Source: DASYTH01 sp036002505 (GTDB lineage Bacteria > Actinomycetota > Actinomycetes > Mycobacteriales > Pseudonocardiaceae). From it: a stretch of 64,000 nucleotides of DNA. The DNA is taken from NCBI RefSeq assembly GCF_036002505.1, contig NZ_DASYTH010000322.1, forward strand, positions 12,182 through 76,181. Direction: 5' to 3'. Under the pieces are notes generated by a model. The model did no database searches. It saw only the letters and a list, made by a program, of their open reading frames with translations, and was not told the origin of the DNA. This document shows positions 36,192-45,321 of the stretch, in pieces. Both the position numbers and the translations under genes were made by a program. The stretch's first letter is position 1, and each line of letters opens with the position of its first letter.

Positions 36192-37023
36192 GAGCACAAC
36201 GCCACCGAATCTTTCAGGCTTGGGAACCGACCACGTCACCTGGGGAATTCCCGCGGGCGGCGGCGGCAAGAGCGGATACATTTTCCGGGGCGGCACCGTC
36301 GAGGTTCAGCTCGACGGCACGGAATTCACCCTCGGCACGTTCACTCACGAGAACTTCCCGATCCAGGGGATGCCGCAGAGCCAGTTCGACGTGGACCTCA
36401 CCGTGCAGGTGGTGTTCGAGGACGGAACCCGGACCAACTTCAGCTTCCGTTTCCACCACAACGAAACCCCCAACGTCGGTCCCTCACCCGAGGACGAGGT
36501 CGACCTGCCCACCTTCATCTCGCCGGAGACGGTGGTCGTCGACGGCACCGAATACGCCGTTCTCATCAGCGGGTTCAAACAGAACGGGGTGGTTGTCCGG
36601 AAGTTCATCAGCCCGGAGAACGGCGCCAACAGTGCGGACGTCGTCGCCATGTTCGCCCGCGCCGGCGTGCCGGACGTCCACATCTCCACCGTCCGCTACA
36701 AGGGCGGCGTGAAGTACACCCAGGCCGACGAGTACGTCGAGATCGTCAACCGCGGCACGGCACCCGCGGACATCTCCGGATGGGTGCTCGGTGCCGACGA
36801 CGCGGGACAGGACTATCGATTCCCGCCCGGGACGATCCTCCAACCCGGCCAGCGGATCAAGGTGTACACCAACGAGGTCCACCCCGAGTCCGGCGGGTTC
36901 AACTACGGCATCAAACGACCCATCTGGAACGACAAGGGGGACACCGCCAAACTCCGCGACACCGGCGGAACCGTCGTCTCCGAATACGCCTACGGCGACC
37001 GGGTACCCGCCGCACAACCGTAA
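36154..37023 (+). CDS. Choice-of-anchor K / lamin-tail domain protein
   Basis: 289 residues. The N-terminal part (about 25-150) is b-rich, with HVTWGIPAGGGGKSGYIF and alternating acidic strands, like the choice-of-anchor K domain. From about 180 to 285 there is a lamin-tail (LTD) Ig-like domain with EYVEIVNRGTAPADISGWVL, FPPGTILQPGQRIKVYT and WNDKGDTAKLRD. There is no signal peptide or transmembrane helix, which is unusual for a domain mostly found in secreted proteins. GAGGGG lies 5 nt before the ATG. Neighbours give no functional hint; export by another route or an intracellular scaffold are both open. Confidence 0.8.
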   Translation: MSTANTSGSWPSMSTTPPNLSGLGTDHVTWGIPAGGGGKSGYIFRGGTVEVQLDGTEFTLGTFTHENFPIQGMPQSQFDVDLTVQVVFEDGTRTNFSFRFHHNETPNVGPSPEDEVDLPTFISPETVVVDGTEYAVLISGFKQNGVVVRKFISPENGANSADVVAMFARAGVPDVHISTVRYKGGVKYTQADEYVEIVNRGTAPADISGWVLGADDAGQDYRFPPGTILQPGQRIKVYTNEVHPESGGFNYGIKRPIWNDKGDTAKLRDTGGTVVSEYAYGDRVPAAQP

Positions 37024-37097
37024 GTCCGCGCACCCGGATGTGCCGGGCCGCGCGACCGTGGCACGCCCGGCCCGGCTCATCCGGTACGGTGCCAGCC

Positions 37098-37565
37098 GTG
37101 AAAGCTGTCACGAGACTGGCGCAGCTCATCGGGCGGCAGCCGTGGCTGACCGCGGTCGGACCGCGCATCGTCAATGCGGACATCAGGTTGCAACGCTGGA
37201 CCGGGGGGCGGATCTCGTTCGGGCGGCTGGCCGGGCTCCGGTCGGTCACCATGACCACGACCGGCCGCCGCACCGGCCAGCCCCGGCTCGCACCCCTGAT
37301 CGCGATACCGGACGGCGACTGCCTGCTGCTCGTCGCGTCCAACTTCGGCCGGCCCCACCATCCCCACTGGTCGGCCAACCTGATCGCCAACCCGAACGCG
37401 ACCGCCCAGATCAACGGGCACGACTTCGCGGTCACCGCGACCCTGCTCACGGGCGAGGACCGGGAGCAGGCCTGGAAGACCGTGACCACGTCCTGGCCGG
37501 CTTACCACGACTATCAGGCCCGCGCCGCCCGCGAGATCCGAGTCTTCCGCGTCACCCGCCGCTAA
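37098..37565 (+). CDS. Deazaflavin (F420)-dependent oxidoreductase/nitroreductase family protein
   Basis: 155 residues, split-barrel fold of the Ddn/FDOR-A family. Typical segments are the LRSVTMTTTGRRTGQPR strand-turn that contacts the F420 phosphate, PDGDCLLLVASNFG and HHPHWSANLIANPNATAQ. Members reduce quinones, nitro compounds or enones with reduced F420. GTG 37098 was chosen because TACGGT ends 7 nt upstream, suggesting a leaderless transcript; GTG 37089 is an alternative. A 21-bp repeat array follows its stop. Confidence 0.88.
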   Translation: MKAVTRLAQLIGRQPWLTAVGPRIVNADIRLQRWTGGRISFGRLAGLRSVTMTTTGRRTGQPRLAPLIAIPDGDCLLLVASNFGRPHHPHWSANLIANPNATAQINGHDFAVTATLLTGEDREQAWKTVTTSWPAYHDYQARAAREIRVFRVTRR

Positions 37566-37571
37566 CCCCGC

Positions 37572-37626
37572 GAGTTCGACGCTCAAACAACCGAGTTCGA
37601 CGTTCGGGCAACTGAGTTCGACACTC
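37572..37626. repeat. Three 21-bp tandem repeats between convergent genes
   Basis: GAGTTCGAC recurs at 37572, 37593 and 37614, exactly 21 bp apart, followed by GCTC, GTTC or ACTC. The same core forms the larger array at 47609. It fills the gap between the stops of the F420-type oxidoreductase and the molybdopterin oxidoreductase. Confidence 0.8.
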
Positions 37627-37633
37627 GAGACCG

Positions 37634-39853
37634 TCAACCAGCTTCGATGCGCGCCGGGACGTGCTTGTGCCAGGGCGTCGCGGCGAACTCGTCGCGGCGG
37701 GCGAGGTCCGTCAGCTCGTTCACCGCGACACCCGTGCGGACCGGGTTGCCGGCGTCGTCCAGGGTGTCCAGCCCGAGGCCGTTCGGCAGCGCGGCATGGC
37801 CGGGTTGCATCCGGTCGCTGACCTCCACCAGGGCCTCGGTCCGGCCGCGGCGGGTGATCACGCAGGCCCGGGCGCCGTCGGCGAGACCGAGCCTTTCCGC
37901 GTCCTGCGGGGAGATCCGCAGCGCGCCGCCGGTGTCGCGCCGGCGCCACAGTGGATCCCGGATGATCGTGTTCGCGGTGAACGCCCGGCGCTCCCCGGCG
38001 GCCAGCACGAACGGGAACTCCTCGGTGGTGTGCCCGGCCGGCGTGGTGTCGAGGTTGGCGAGCACGTCGAGCAGCTCCGGGATCTCCAGCGGGATGCGCT
38101 TGTCCGGATGGCTGACGTAGTGCCAGGAGCCGTCCGGGTCGTCCAGCGTGAACGTCACACCGGAGCGCCCGGCCAGGATCGCGTCGAACAGCGCCTCGCC
38201 GTCGGCGTGCCCGGCCCGGCGCACCGCGTCCGGGTTCCGCTGCGCCACCTGGTGTGCGGACGCCCAGAGCACCGCGGCCGACGCCGCACCGTCCGGAAGG
38301 GACGGACCGAGCACCTCGTAGAGCACGTACGCGGCGAGTCCGGCGATCCGCCGGTCGGCCATCGCACCGAACATCGCGGCCATGAACTCCTTGCGCCCCA
38401 ACGCGAGCGCGGCGCGGAGCGGCTCGAGGTCGGCCTCGGTCACGACGCCCAGCGCGCGGATGATCCGCGCGTAGATCTCCGGCTCGGCGAGCGTGCCGGG
38501 CAGCGGGTCGAGCACCGGGGCGCGCAGGTGGAAGGTGTTGCGCGGGAACTCCAGCGTGAAGAACGTGGCCTCCCACTTCTCGTACTGGCTGGCCGCGGGG
38601 AGGACGTAGTCGGCGTGCCGGGCGGTTTCGGTGAGCGCCACGTCGATCACGACGACGAGGTCCAGCGCGCCGAGCGCGGTGCGGAACGTGCCGGAGTCGG
38701 CCAGCGAGTGCACCGGGTTCGACGACTCGATGATCATCGCGCGCTGCCGGTCCGGGTGCTCGGTGAGGATCTCCTCAGCGATCACGTTGCACGGCACCAG
38801 GCCGCCGAAGATCGGGGTCTTGGTCACCGGCGTGGTCCGCACATTGGTCTCGTACCGGGCGATCGGCGCCATCCAGGAGTGCAGCTGCATCGCGCCGGGC
38901 TTGGCGAAGTTCCCGGTGAGCAGCCACACCAGCTTCTCCAGGTACGAGCACAGCGTGCTGTTGGGCGCCTGCTGGATGCCGAGGTCCTCGAAGAACGACA
39001 CGCTGCCGGCCGTCCCGATTCTCCGTGCGGTGTCCCGGATCCGCTCCTCCGGCACCCCGCACGCGGCCGCATACCCGGCGATCGGGACCTCCGCGCACGC
39101 GGCCAGCACCGCCCCGGCGCCGGTGGTGCGCTCGGCCAGGAACGCGTGGTCGACGAGATCCTCGGTGACCAGCACGCCCAGAATCGCCGCCAGGCACCAG
39201 GCGTCCGTGCCCGGCTTCACCTGCAGGTGGATGTCGGCAAGGTCCGCGGTCTCGGTCCGCACCGGGTCGATGACGATCAGTGTCCGATGTGGATCGCGGG
39301 CGATCTCCTTCAGCACCACCCGGGCACGCGGGAAACTGTGCGACTGCCACGGGTTCTTGCCGAGGAACACGGCCACCTCGGCGTGCTCGAACCCGCCGCG
39401 CACGTGCCCGCCGTAGAGGTGCGCGTCGACCCACCCCTCACCCATCTTCTCCTGCGCCAGCGCGCTCGACCGGTACCGCGCCCCGAGCGCCCGCAGCAGC
39501 GCGCCGCTGTACGCCCCGCCGAGGTGGTTCCCCTGACCGCCCCCGCCGTAGAAGAAGATCTTGTCCCCACCGTAGGTGTCCCGAACCCGCGCGAGCTTCG
39601 CCGCGATCTCGGCGATCGCGGTGTCCCACCCGATCTCCTCGAACGTCCCGTCCGCCCGCCGCCGCAGCGGCGACGTCAGCCGATCCCGCCCGTTCTGGTA
39701 GTGATCAAGCCGGTGCGCCTTGTTGCAGGTGTATCCCGCCGACGCCGGATGCTCCTTGTCCCCCCGGATCCGCTCGAACCGCCGCCCCTCGACCCCGATC
39801 TCGATGCCGCAGTTGCACTCACACAGGATGCACGCCGACTTCCGCCACTCCAT
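37634..39853 (-). CDS. Molybdopterin-dependent oxidoreductase (formate dehydrogenase/BisC-like), orphan
   Basis: 739 residues, DMSO-reductase superfamily. The N-terminal 4Fe-4S site is Cys8-x2-Cys11-x3-Cys15...Cys43. It continues with FYGGGGQGNHLGG, the LGKNPWQSH pterin loop and a C-terminal molybdopterin-dinucleotide-binding domain (FVLAAGERR...TANTIIRDP). No electron-transfer or membrane subunit is encoded nearby. It therefore probably works with a ferredoxin or a distant partner. The substrate is not predictable. Divergent from a TetR-family gene only 66 nt away, which may control it. Confidence 0.9.
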   Translation of the reverse strand: MEWRKSACILCECNCGIEIGVEGRRFERIRGDKEHPASAGYTCNKAHRLDHYQNGRDRLTSPLRRRADGTFEEIGWDTAIAEIAAKLARVRDTYGGDKIFFYGGGGQGNHLGGAYSGALLRALGARYRSSALAQEKMGEGWVDAHLYGGHVRGGFEHAEVAVFLGKNPWQSHSFPRARVVLKEIARDPHRTLIVIDPVRTETADLADIHLQVKPGTDAWCLAAILGVLVTEDLVDHAFLAERTTGAGAVLAACAEVPIAGYAAACGVPEERIRDTARRIGTAGSVSFFEDLGIQQAPNSTLCSYLEKLVWLLTGNFAKPGAMQLHSWMAPIARYETNVRTTPVTKTPIFGGLVPCNVIAEEILTEHPDRQRAMIIESSNPVHSLADSGTFRTALGALDLVVVIDVALTETARHADYVLPAASQYEKWEATFFTLEFPRNTFHLRAPVLDPLPGTLAEPEIYARIIRALGVVTEADLEPLRAALALGRKEFMAAMFGAMADRRIAGLAAYVLYEVLGPSLPDGAASAAVLWASAHQVAQRNPDAVRRAGHADGEALFDAILAGRSGVTFTLDDPDGSWHYVSHPDKRIPLEIPELLDVLANLDTTPAGHTTEEFPFVLAAGERRAFTANTIIRDPLWRRRDTGGALRISPQDAERLGLADGARACVITRRGRTEALVEVSDRMQPGHAALPNGLGLDTLDDAGNPVRTGVAVNELTDLARRDEFAATPWHKHVPARIEAG

Positions 39854-39919
39854 GCCACCACCGGCCTATGTCGGGTTCGTGATCTGACTATGACGGCCAA
39901 CATAATCTATGCTCAGTGC

Positions 39920-40489
39920 GTGGCACAACCGCAGAACCCGCGCGACCGGATGGTGTCCAGCGCCATGCACCTGTTCCGCCAGCACGGCGTCGCCGCGACC
40001 GCCCTGTCCGACGTCGTCGAGCACAGCGGCGCCCCGCGCGGCTCCCTCTACCACTACTTCCCCGACGGCAAGGCCCAGCTCGCCGAGGAGGCCACCGCCC
40101 TCGGCGGCCGCCTGATGGGCAAGACGATCAGCAAATGGATGGCCGCGAAGGGCCCCGCCGGGACGGTCGAGGCCCTCATCGACCTCTACCGGGACCAGTT
40201 GCGCGCCAGCGACTTCACCATCGGCTGCCCGGTAGTGGCCGGCGCCCTCGAAGGCGGCGAATCCCCCGGCGCCCGCGCGATCGCCGGCGAGGCCTTCACC
40301 TCCTGGGAGTCCACCCTCGCGGGCGCCCTCTGGCAGCACGGCATCCCCGCCCAGCGCGCGGACACCCTGGCCGCCATGATCGTCTGCTCCATCGAGGGCG
40401 CCATCATCGTGGCCAAAGCGCAGCGAAGCACCCGTCCCCTCGACCGCGTGGGCGAGGAGTTGGATGCTCTGCTGCGCTCGGCGCTATGA
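39920..40489 (+). CDS. TetR-family regulator (LmrA/YxaF-like)
   Basis: 189 residues. N-terminal TetR helix-turn-helix at about 10-55 (LFRQHGVAATALSDVVEHSGAPRGSLYHYFPDGKAQL) and a C-terminal LmrA/YxaF-type ligand domain with the GCPVVAGALEG motif. GTG 39920 was chosen because an AT-rich TAATCT hexamer lies about 11 nt upstream. It is divergent from the molybdopterin oxidoreductase and convergent with fadB, 12 nt from its stop. Likely autoregulated and a repressor of the divergent gene; the ligand is unknown. Confidence 0.88.
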   Translation: MAQPQNPRDRMVSSAMHLFRQHGVAATALSDVVEHSGAPRGSLYHYFPDGKAQLAEEATALGGRLMGKTISKWMAAKGPAGTVEALIDLYRDQLRASDFTIGCPVVAGALEGGESPGARAIAGEAFTSWESTLAGALWQHGIPAQRADTLAAMIVCSIEGAIIVAKAQRSTRPLDRVGEELDALLRSAL

Positions 40490-40501
40490 CGTTCGGTATA
40501 C

Positions 40502-42667
40502 CTATTCGTAGATCTCGCCCTGCTCGGCCTTCTTCACCAGCGACTCGGGCGGCTGGAAGTGGTCGCCGTAGCGCTCGGCCAGCTCACGGGCGCGAGCCAC
40601 GAAGCCGGCGAGCCCGCCGGGGTAGCCGTTGATGTACTGGATCACGCCGCCGGTCCACGGCGGGAAGCCGATACCCATGATGGAGCCGATGTTGGCGTCC
40701 GGCACCGAGCGGAGGACGCCCTCGTCGAAGCACTTCACCGTCTCGAGGGCCTCGGCGAAGAGCATGCGCTCCTTCATGTCCTCGAACGGGATCTCGTGGC
40801 CCGGCTTGTGGAAGTGCTCGTACAAGCCGTCCCAGAGGCCGGTGCGGTTACCGTCCACATAGGAGTAGAAACCGGCACCGGTGGAGCGGCCCTTGCGGTC
40901 GAACTCCTCGACGAGGCGGTCCACGACGGAGTACGAGCCGTGCTCGGGGAACGTGCCGCCGGCGGCCTCGACCGCGGCCTTGGTCTCCTTGCGGATCTTC
41001 TGGGGGAGGGTGAGGGTGAGCTCGTCCATCAGCTGCAGCGGCGGCGCGGGATAGCCGGCCTGGGAGCCGGCCTGCTCGATGGACGCCGGGTTGAGGCCCT
41101 CGCCGACCATGGCGATGGCCTCGTTGAGGAACGTGCCGATCACCCGGCTGGTGAAGAACCCGCGGCTGTCGTTGACCACGATCGGGGTCTTGTTGATCTG
41201 CTGCGCCACGTCGAACGCCCGGGCCAGTGCCACGTCGCTGGTCCGCTCGCCGACGATGATCTCCAGCAGCGGCATCTTGTCGACCGGGGAGAAGAAGTGC
41301 AGGCCGATGAAGTCCTCCTGCCGCTGCACGCCCTCGGCGAGGCCGGTGATCGGCAGCGTGGACGTGTTCGAGGCGAGCAGTGCGTCCGGCGCCACGACGC
41401 CCTCGATCTCGGCGAACACCTTGTGCTTGAGCTCCTGGCTCTCGAACACCGCCTCGATCACCAGGTCGCAGCCCGCCAGGTCCTCGGCCTGCTCGGTCGG
41501 CGTGATCAGGGCGAGCAGCGCGTCGCCCTTCTCCCGGGTGGTCTTCCCGCGGGAAACGGCTTTCTCGGTGAGCTTGACCGAGTAGTCCTTGCCTTTCTCT
41601 GCCGCGGCAAGGGAGACGTCCTTGAGCACGACCTCCATGCCCGCCCGGGCGCAGACGTAGGCGATGCCGGCGCCCATCATCCCGGCGCCGAGCACGCCGA
41701 CCTTGCGCGCGTTCCACTTCTCGAACCCCTCCGGCCGCGAGCCGCCGGAGTTGATGTGCTGCAGGTCGAAGAAGAACGCCTTGATCATGTTCTTGGCCAC
41801 CTGCCCGGTGACCAGCTCGACCAGGTAGCGCGACTCGATGGTCAGTGCGGTGTCCACGTCCACCTGGGCGCCCTCGATGGCCGCGGCCAGGATCGCCTTG
41901 GGCGCCGGCATGTTCGTGCCCTTGAGCTGCTTGCGCAGGTTCGCCGGGAACGCCGGCAGGTTCGCCGCGAACGACGGGCTGGACGGCGAGCCACCGGGGA
42001 TCTTGAAGCCCTTGACGTCCCAGGGCTGAACCGGCGCCGGGTTGGCCTTGATCCACTCCTTGGCCCTCGGCACCAACTCGTCCACAGTGGACACGACGTC
42101 GTCGATCAGGCCGAGCTCCTTGGCGGCCTTCGGCTTGTGCTGCTGTCCCTGCAGCAGCACGGACAGCAGCGCGGTCTGGATACCGAGCATGCGCACCGTG
42201 CGGGTGACCCCGCCGGCGCCGGGCAGCAGGCCGAGGGTGACCTCGGGCGTGCCCAGCACGCAGCCCTTGACGTCGGCGGCGATCCGGTGGTGGCAGGCCA
42301 GCGTGATCTCCAGGCCGCCGCCGAGCGCCGCGCCGTTGATGGCCGCGACCACCGGCTTGCCCAGCTTCTCCAGCCGGCGGAACTGCGCCTTGATCTCGGT
42401 GATCCGCTCGAAGACCTGCGGCGCGTGCTCCCGCTGCGCCTGGATCAGGTCGTTGAGGTCGCCGCCGGCGAAGAACGTCTTCTTGGCCGAGGTGATCACC
42501 ACGCCGGTGATGCCGTCCCGCTCCGCCTCCAACCGGTCCACAGTGGACCCCATGGACGCGAGGTAGGCGGCGTTCATGGTGTTCGCCGACTGCTCCGGGT
42601 CGTCCAGGGTCAGCACGACGATCCCGTCGTCACCCTGTTCCCAGCGGATGGTGTTGCGCTCGCTCAT
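40502..42667 (-). CDS. fadB: Fatty-acid b-oxidation multifunctional protein (enoyl-CoA hydratase/3-hydroxyacyl-CoA dehydrogenase)
   Basis: 721 residues. The N-terminal crotonase domain (1-190) has the oxyanion motif INGAALGGGLEI. A linker leads to the NAD-binding domain (from about 320: VGVLGAGMMGAGIAYVCARAG) and two C-terminal 3HCDH helical domains with the HFFSPVDKMPLLEII catalytic His. It hydrates enoyl-CoA and oxidises 3-hydroxyacyl-CoA. ATG with AGGAG about 12 nt upstream. A thiolase gene lies upstream in the same orientation, separated by a structured repeat (42720-42793), so the two together form a b-oxidation unit. Confidence 0.95.
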   Translation of the reverse strand: MSERNTIRWEQGDDGIVVLTLDDPEQSANTMNAAYLASMGSTVDRLEAERDGITGVVITSAKKTFFAGGDLNDLIQAQREHAPQVFERITEIKAQFRRLEKLGKPVVAAINGAALGGGLEITLACHHRIAADVKGCVLGTPEVTLGLLPGAGGVTRTVRMLGIQTALLSVLLQGQQHKPKAAKELGLIDDVVSTVDELVPRAKEWIKANPAPVQPWDVKGFKIPGGSPSSPSFAANLPAFPANLRKQLKGTNMPAPKAILAAAIEGAQVDVDTALTIESRYLVELVTGQVAKNMIKAFFFDLQHINSGGSRPEGFEKWNARKVGVLGAGMMGAGIAYVCARAGMEVVLKDVSLAAAEKGKDYSVKLTEKAVSRGKTTREKGDALLALITPTEQAEDLAGCDLVIEAVFESQELKHKVFAEIEGVVAPDALLASNTSTLPITGLAEGVQRQEDFIGLHFFSPVDKMPLLEIIVGERTSDVALARAFDVAQQINKTPIVVNDSRGFFTSRVIGTFLNEAIAMVGEGLNPASIEQAGSQAGYPAPPLQLMDELTLTLPQKIRKETKAAVEAAGGTFPEHGSYSVVDRLVEEFDRKGRSTGAGFYSYVDGNRTGLWDGLYEHFHKPGHEIPFEDMKERMLFAEALETVKCFDEGVLRSVPDANIGSIMGIGFPPWTGGVIQYINGYPGGLAGFVARARELAERYGDHFQPPESLVKKAEQGEIYE

Positions 42668-42719
42668 GAGAGTTGAGGCTCCTTCAGTTTCGATTGGTCG
42701 CTCCCGCTCGGCCGCAGCT

Positions 42720-42793
42720 GATGTCGGCTTCCTCCGTGCGCTGCTCGGCGCTCGTTCCTCGCACCTGCGCTGCTCCTTCGGAAAGCCGACATC
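42720..42793 (-). repeat. Structured repeat, copy A, between thiolase and fadB
   Basis: Eleven-bp arms GATGTCGGCTT/AAGCCGACATC enclose a core (42735-42775). On the minus strand this core reads nearly the same as the core of the copy at 50467-50539, including GAGGAACGAGCG and two GAGCAGCGCA units. The arm sequences of the two copies are unrelated but each pairs with itself. Confidence 0.7.
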
Positions 42794-42813
42794 GCGGTCT
42801 CACGTCCGCTCCT

Positions 42814-44037
42814 TCAGACTCGCTCGATCAGGGTGGCAACGCCCATGCCGCCGCCGATGCACGCCGTCACGACGGCCGTGCGCGCCTCGCGCCGCTCCAG
42901 CTCGTCGACCATGGTGCCCAGCAGCATCGCTCCGGTGGCACCGAGCGGGTGGCCCATGGCGATCGCGCCACCGTTGACGTTGAGCTTGTCGTCGGGAATC
43001 TGCAGCGCCTGCTGATAGTTGAGCACGGCGGAGGCGAACGCCTCGTTCATCTCGAACAGATCCACGTCGTCGACGCTCAAACCCGTGCGCGCCAGCAGCT
43101 TCTCGGTGGCCGGGACCGGACCGGTGAGCATGATCGTGGTGTCGGCACCGGAGGTCGCGGTGGCCACGACCCGCGCTCGCGGGGTCAGCCCGAGGTCCTT
43201 GCCCACCTGCTCGCTGCCGACCAGCACGAGTGCGGCGCCGTCCACGATCCCCGACGAGTTGCCGGCGTGGTGCACGTGGTTGATCTTCTCCACCCAGTGG
43301 TACTTCTGCAGCGCTACCGCGTCGAACCCGCCCATCTCGGCGATCGCGGCGAAGGACGACGGGAGCTTGCCCAGCGAGTCCACAGTGGACTCAGGGCGCA
43401 TGTGCTCGTCGTGGTCGAGCACGGTGATCCCGTTCTGGTCCACCACCGGGATCACCGATTTGGCGAAGTAGCCGCCGGCCCACGCCTTGGCCGCGCGCTC
43501 CTGGGACTGGACGGCGTAGGCGTCCACGTCCTCCCGCGAGTAGCCCCGGATCGTGGCGATCAGGTCCGCGGAGATGCCCTGCGGCACGAAGTAGGTGTCG
43601 TAGTTCGTGACCGGGTCCATCGCCCACGCGCCGCCGTCCGAGCCCATCTTCACCCGGGACATCGACTCCACACCGCCGCCGATCACTAGCTCGTCCCAGC
43701 CGGCGCGGACCTTCTGGGCGGCCATGTTGACCGCCTCCAGCCCGGACGCGCAGAACCGGTTGAGCTGCACGCCGCCGACCGTGGCCGGCATGCCGGCCAG
43801 GATCGCCGCGGTCTTGGCGATGTCCATGCCCTGATCGCCGATCGGGGACACCACCCCGAGCAGGATGTCGGAGATCCGGTCCTCGTCCAGGGTCGGGTTG
43901 CGCTTGCGCAGTTCGTCGATCAGGCCGACGACCAGCGAGATCGGCTTCGTGCCGTGCAGCGAGCCGGTGTTCTTGCCGCGGCCGCGGGGCGTGCGGATCG
44001 CGTCGTAGATGAAGGCTTCCGAAGGCGATACAGCCAC
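42814..44037 (-). CDS. fadA: Acetyl-CoA acetyltransferase (thiolase)
   Basis: 407 residues. The nucleophile loop NRFCASGLEAVNMAA, the NEAFAS motif, GGAIAMGHPLGATGA with the catalytic His and the C-terminal CIGGGMG with the second Cys are all present. It carries out the last, thiolytic step of b-oxidation on the product of the FadB-type protein downstream. GTG 44037 was chosen because it has GAGAGG 9 nt upstream; an in-frame ATG at 44073 would add 12 residues not expected in thiolases. Divergent from the double TetR regulator. Confidence 0.94.
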   Translation of the reverse strand: MAVSPSEAFIYDAIRTPRGRGKNTGSLHGTKPISLVVGLIDELRKRNPTLDEDRISDILLGVVSPIGDQGMDIAKTAAILAGMPATVGGVQLNRFCASGLEAVNMAAQKVRAGWDELVIGGGVESMSRVKMGSDGGAWAMDPVTNYDTYFVPQGISADLIATIRGYSREDVDAYAVQSQERAAKAWAGGYFAKSVIPVVDQNGITVLDHDEHMRPESTVDSLGKLPSSFAAIAEMGGFDAVALQKYHWVEKINHVHHAGNSSGIVDGAALVLVGSEQVGKDLGLTPRARVVATATSGADTTIMLTGPVPATEKLLARTGLSVDDVDLFEMNEAFASAVLNYQQALQIPDDKLNVNGGAIAMGHPLGATGAMLLGTMVDELERREARTAVVTACIGGGMGVATLIERV

Positions 44038-44128
44038 GTTGATGTCCTCTCGCGCGCTAATCCTCATTAACATCGTGGCACGTATTCGCTGGTTGTCAAC
44101 GGATGCGCGGTCACCTAGCGTGTTAGAC

Positions 44129-45319
44129 GTGCCTCACAGGACGTCGCCGCGGAAAGCCGCGCTCGCCGAGGCGGCGGCCGAGCTGTTCGGCCGGCGCGGC
44201 TACCACGCGGTGAGCGTGAACGACATCGCGTGCGCCGCCGGCGTCACCGGCCCGGCCGTGTACCGGCATTTCGGCAGCAAGCAGGACGTGCTGGCGCATG
44301 TCCTGCTCACCGGCCTGGAGGTTTTCGGCCAGGCTACCGACGAGGCCCTTGCCGGCGCTCAAGCGGCGGACGAGGCGCTGCGCAGGATGCTCGAGGCGGT
44401 CGCCGCGCTCGCCGTGGAGCGCCGGGAGATCACCGCGCTCTGGCGGTGGCAGGGCGGGCATCTACCGAAACCCGACCGCACCACGATCCGGCGGGCCGGT
44501 GCGCGGATCATGGACCGCTGGGCGGTGGCGCTGCGCGCGACCCGGCCCGCGCTCGCTCCGGAGCACGCGGAGCTGCTCTGCTGGGCGGCGCTCAGCGTGT
44601 TCGGCAGCGTGGCGGTGCATCACCTCAGCCTGCCGCGGAAGCGCTTCGAATCGCTGCTCGCCGCGCTCGCCGCCGCGGTGCTCTCCCACACGGTCGAGGC
44701 CGCGGCCGCGCCGGTGGTGAACGGGGCCGGTGGGCTGGCCTGGCTGGCGCCGGCGTCGCGCCGGGAGAAGCTGCTGAGCGCGGCCACCCGGCTGTTCCGC
44801 GAGCGCGGATACCACGCCGTGAGCATGGAGGACATCGGTGGGGCCGCGGGCATCGCGGGCCCGAGCATCTACCGGTACTTCGCCGGCAAGGCGGACATCC
44901 TGGTGGCCGCCGGGTACCGGATGGCGGACCGGCTGCGGCTGGACGCGGAGCGGGCGCTGGGCGAGGCCGACGGCCCCGGCAACGCGCTGGACCGGCTCGT
45001 TCGGTCCTATGTGGACACCGTGCTGCGGTCGGACAACCTGCTGGCGGTGTTCACCACCGAGTCGGTCGCCATGGCCGAGCGGGACGCCAAGGAGCTGCTC
45101 CGGATGCAGCGCGCCTACGTGGCGGAGTGGGTGCGGCTGCTGGGTGCCACTGCCCCGGCGCTGGCCGAGCGGGAGGCCCGGATCACCGTGCACGCGGCGC
45201 TGACCATCGTCAACGACCTCACCCGCACGCCGCGCCTGGCCGCCCGGCCGGGGATCGCGGCGGAGCTGGTGGAGCTGGCGCGGGCGGTGTTGCGGGCCGG
45301 TGCGGAGTGGCCGGGGTGA
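44129..45319 (+). CDS. Double TetR-family regulator (two TetR units in one chain)
   Basis: 396 residues with two complete TetR helix-turn-helix domains: about 5-55 (ELFGRRGYHAVSVNDIACAAGVTGPAVYRHFGSK) and about 213-265 (LFRERGYHAVSMEDIGGAAGIAGPSIYRYFAGK). Each is followed by its own helical ligand domain. The two halves are alike, so it probably arose by duplication and fusion and could act as a pseudo-dimer. It is divergent from the thiolase-fadB genes, likely as their repressor responding to an acyl-CoA. GTG 44129 was chosen; GTG 44120 is possible. A perfect 26-bp hairpin follows the stop. Confidence 0.9.
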   Translation: MPHRTSPRKAALAEAAAELFGRRGYHAVSVNDIACAAGVTGPAVYRHFGSKQDVLAHVLLTGLEVFGQATDEALAGAQAADEALRRMLEAVAALAVERREITALWRWQGGHLPKPDRTTIRRAGARIMDRWAVALRATRPALAPEHAELLCWAALSVFGSVAVHHLSLPRKRFESLLAALAAAVLSHTVEAAAAPVVNGAGGLAWLAPASRREKLLSAATRLFRERGYHAVSMEDIGGAAGIAGPSIYRYFAGKADILVAAGYRMADRLRLDAERALGEADGPGNALDRLVRSYVDTVLRSDNLLAVFTTESVAMAERDAKELLRMQRAYVAEWVRLLGATAPALAEREARITVHAALTIVNDLTRTPRLAARPGIAAELVELARAVLRAGAEWPG

Positions 45320-45321
45320 CA

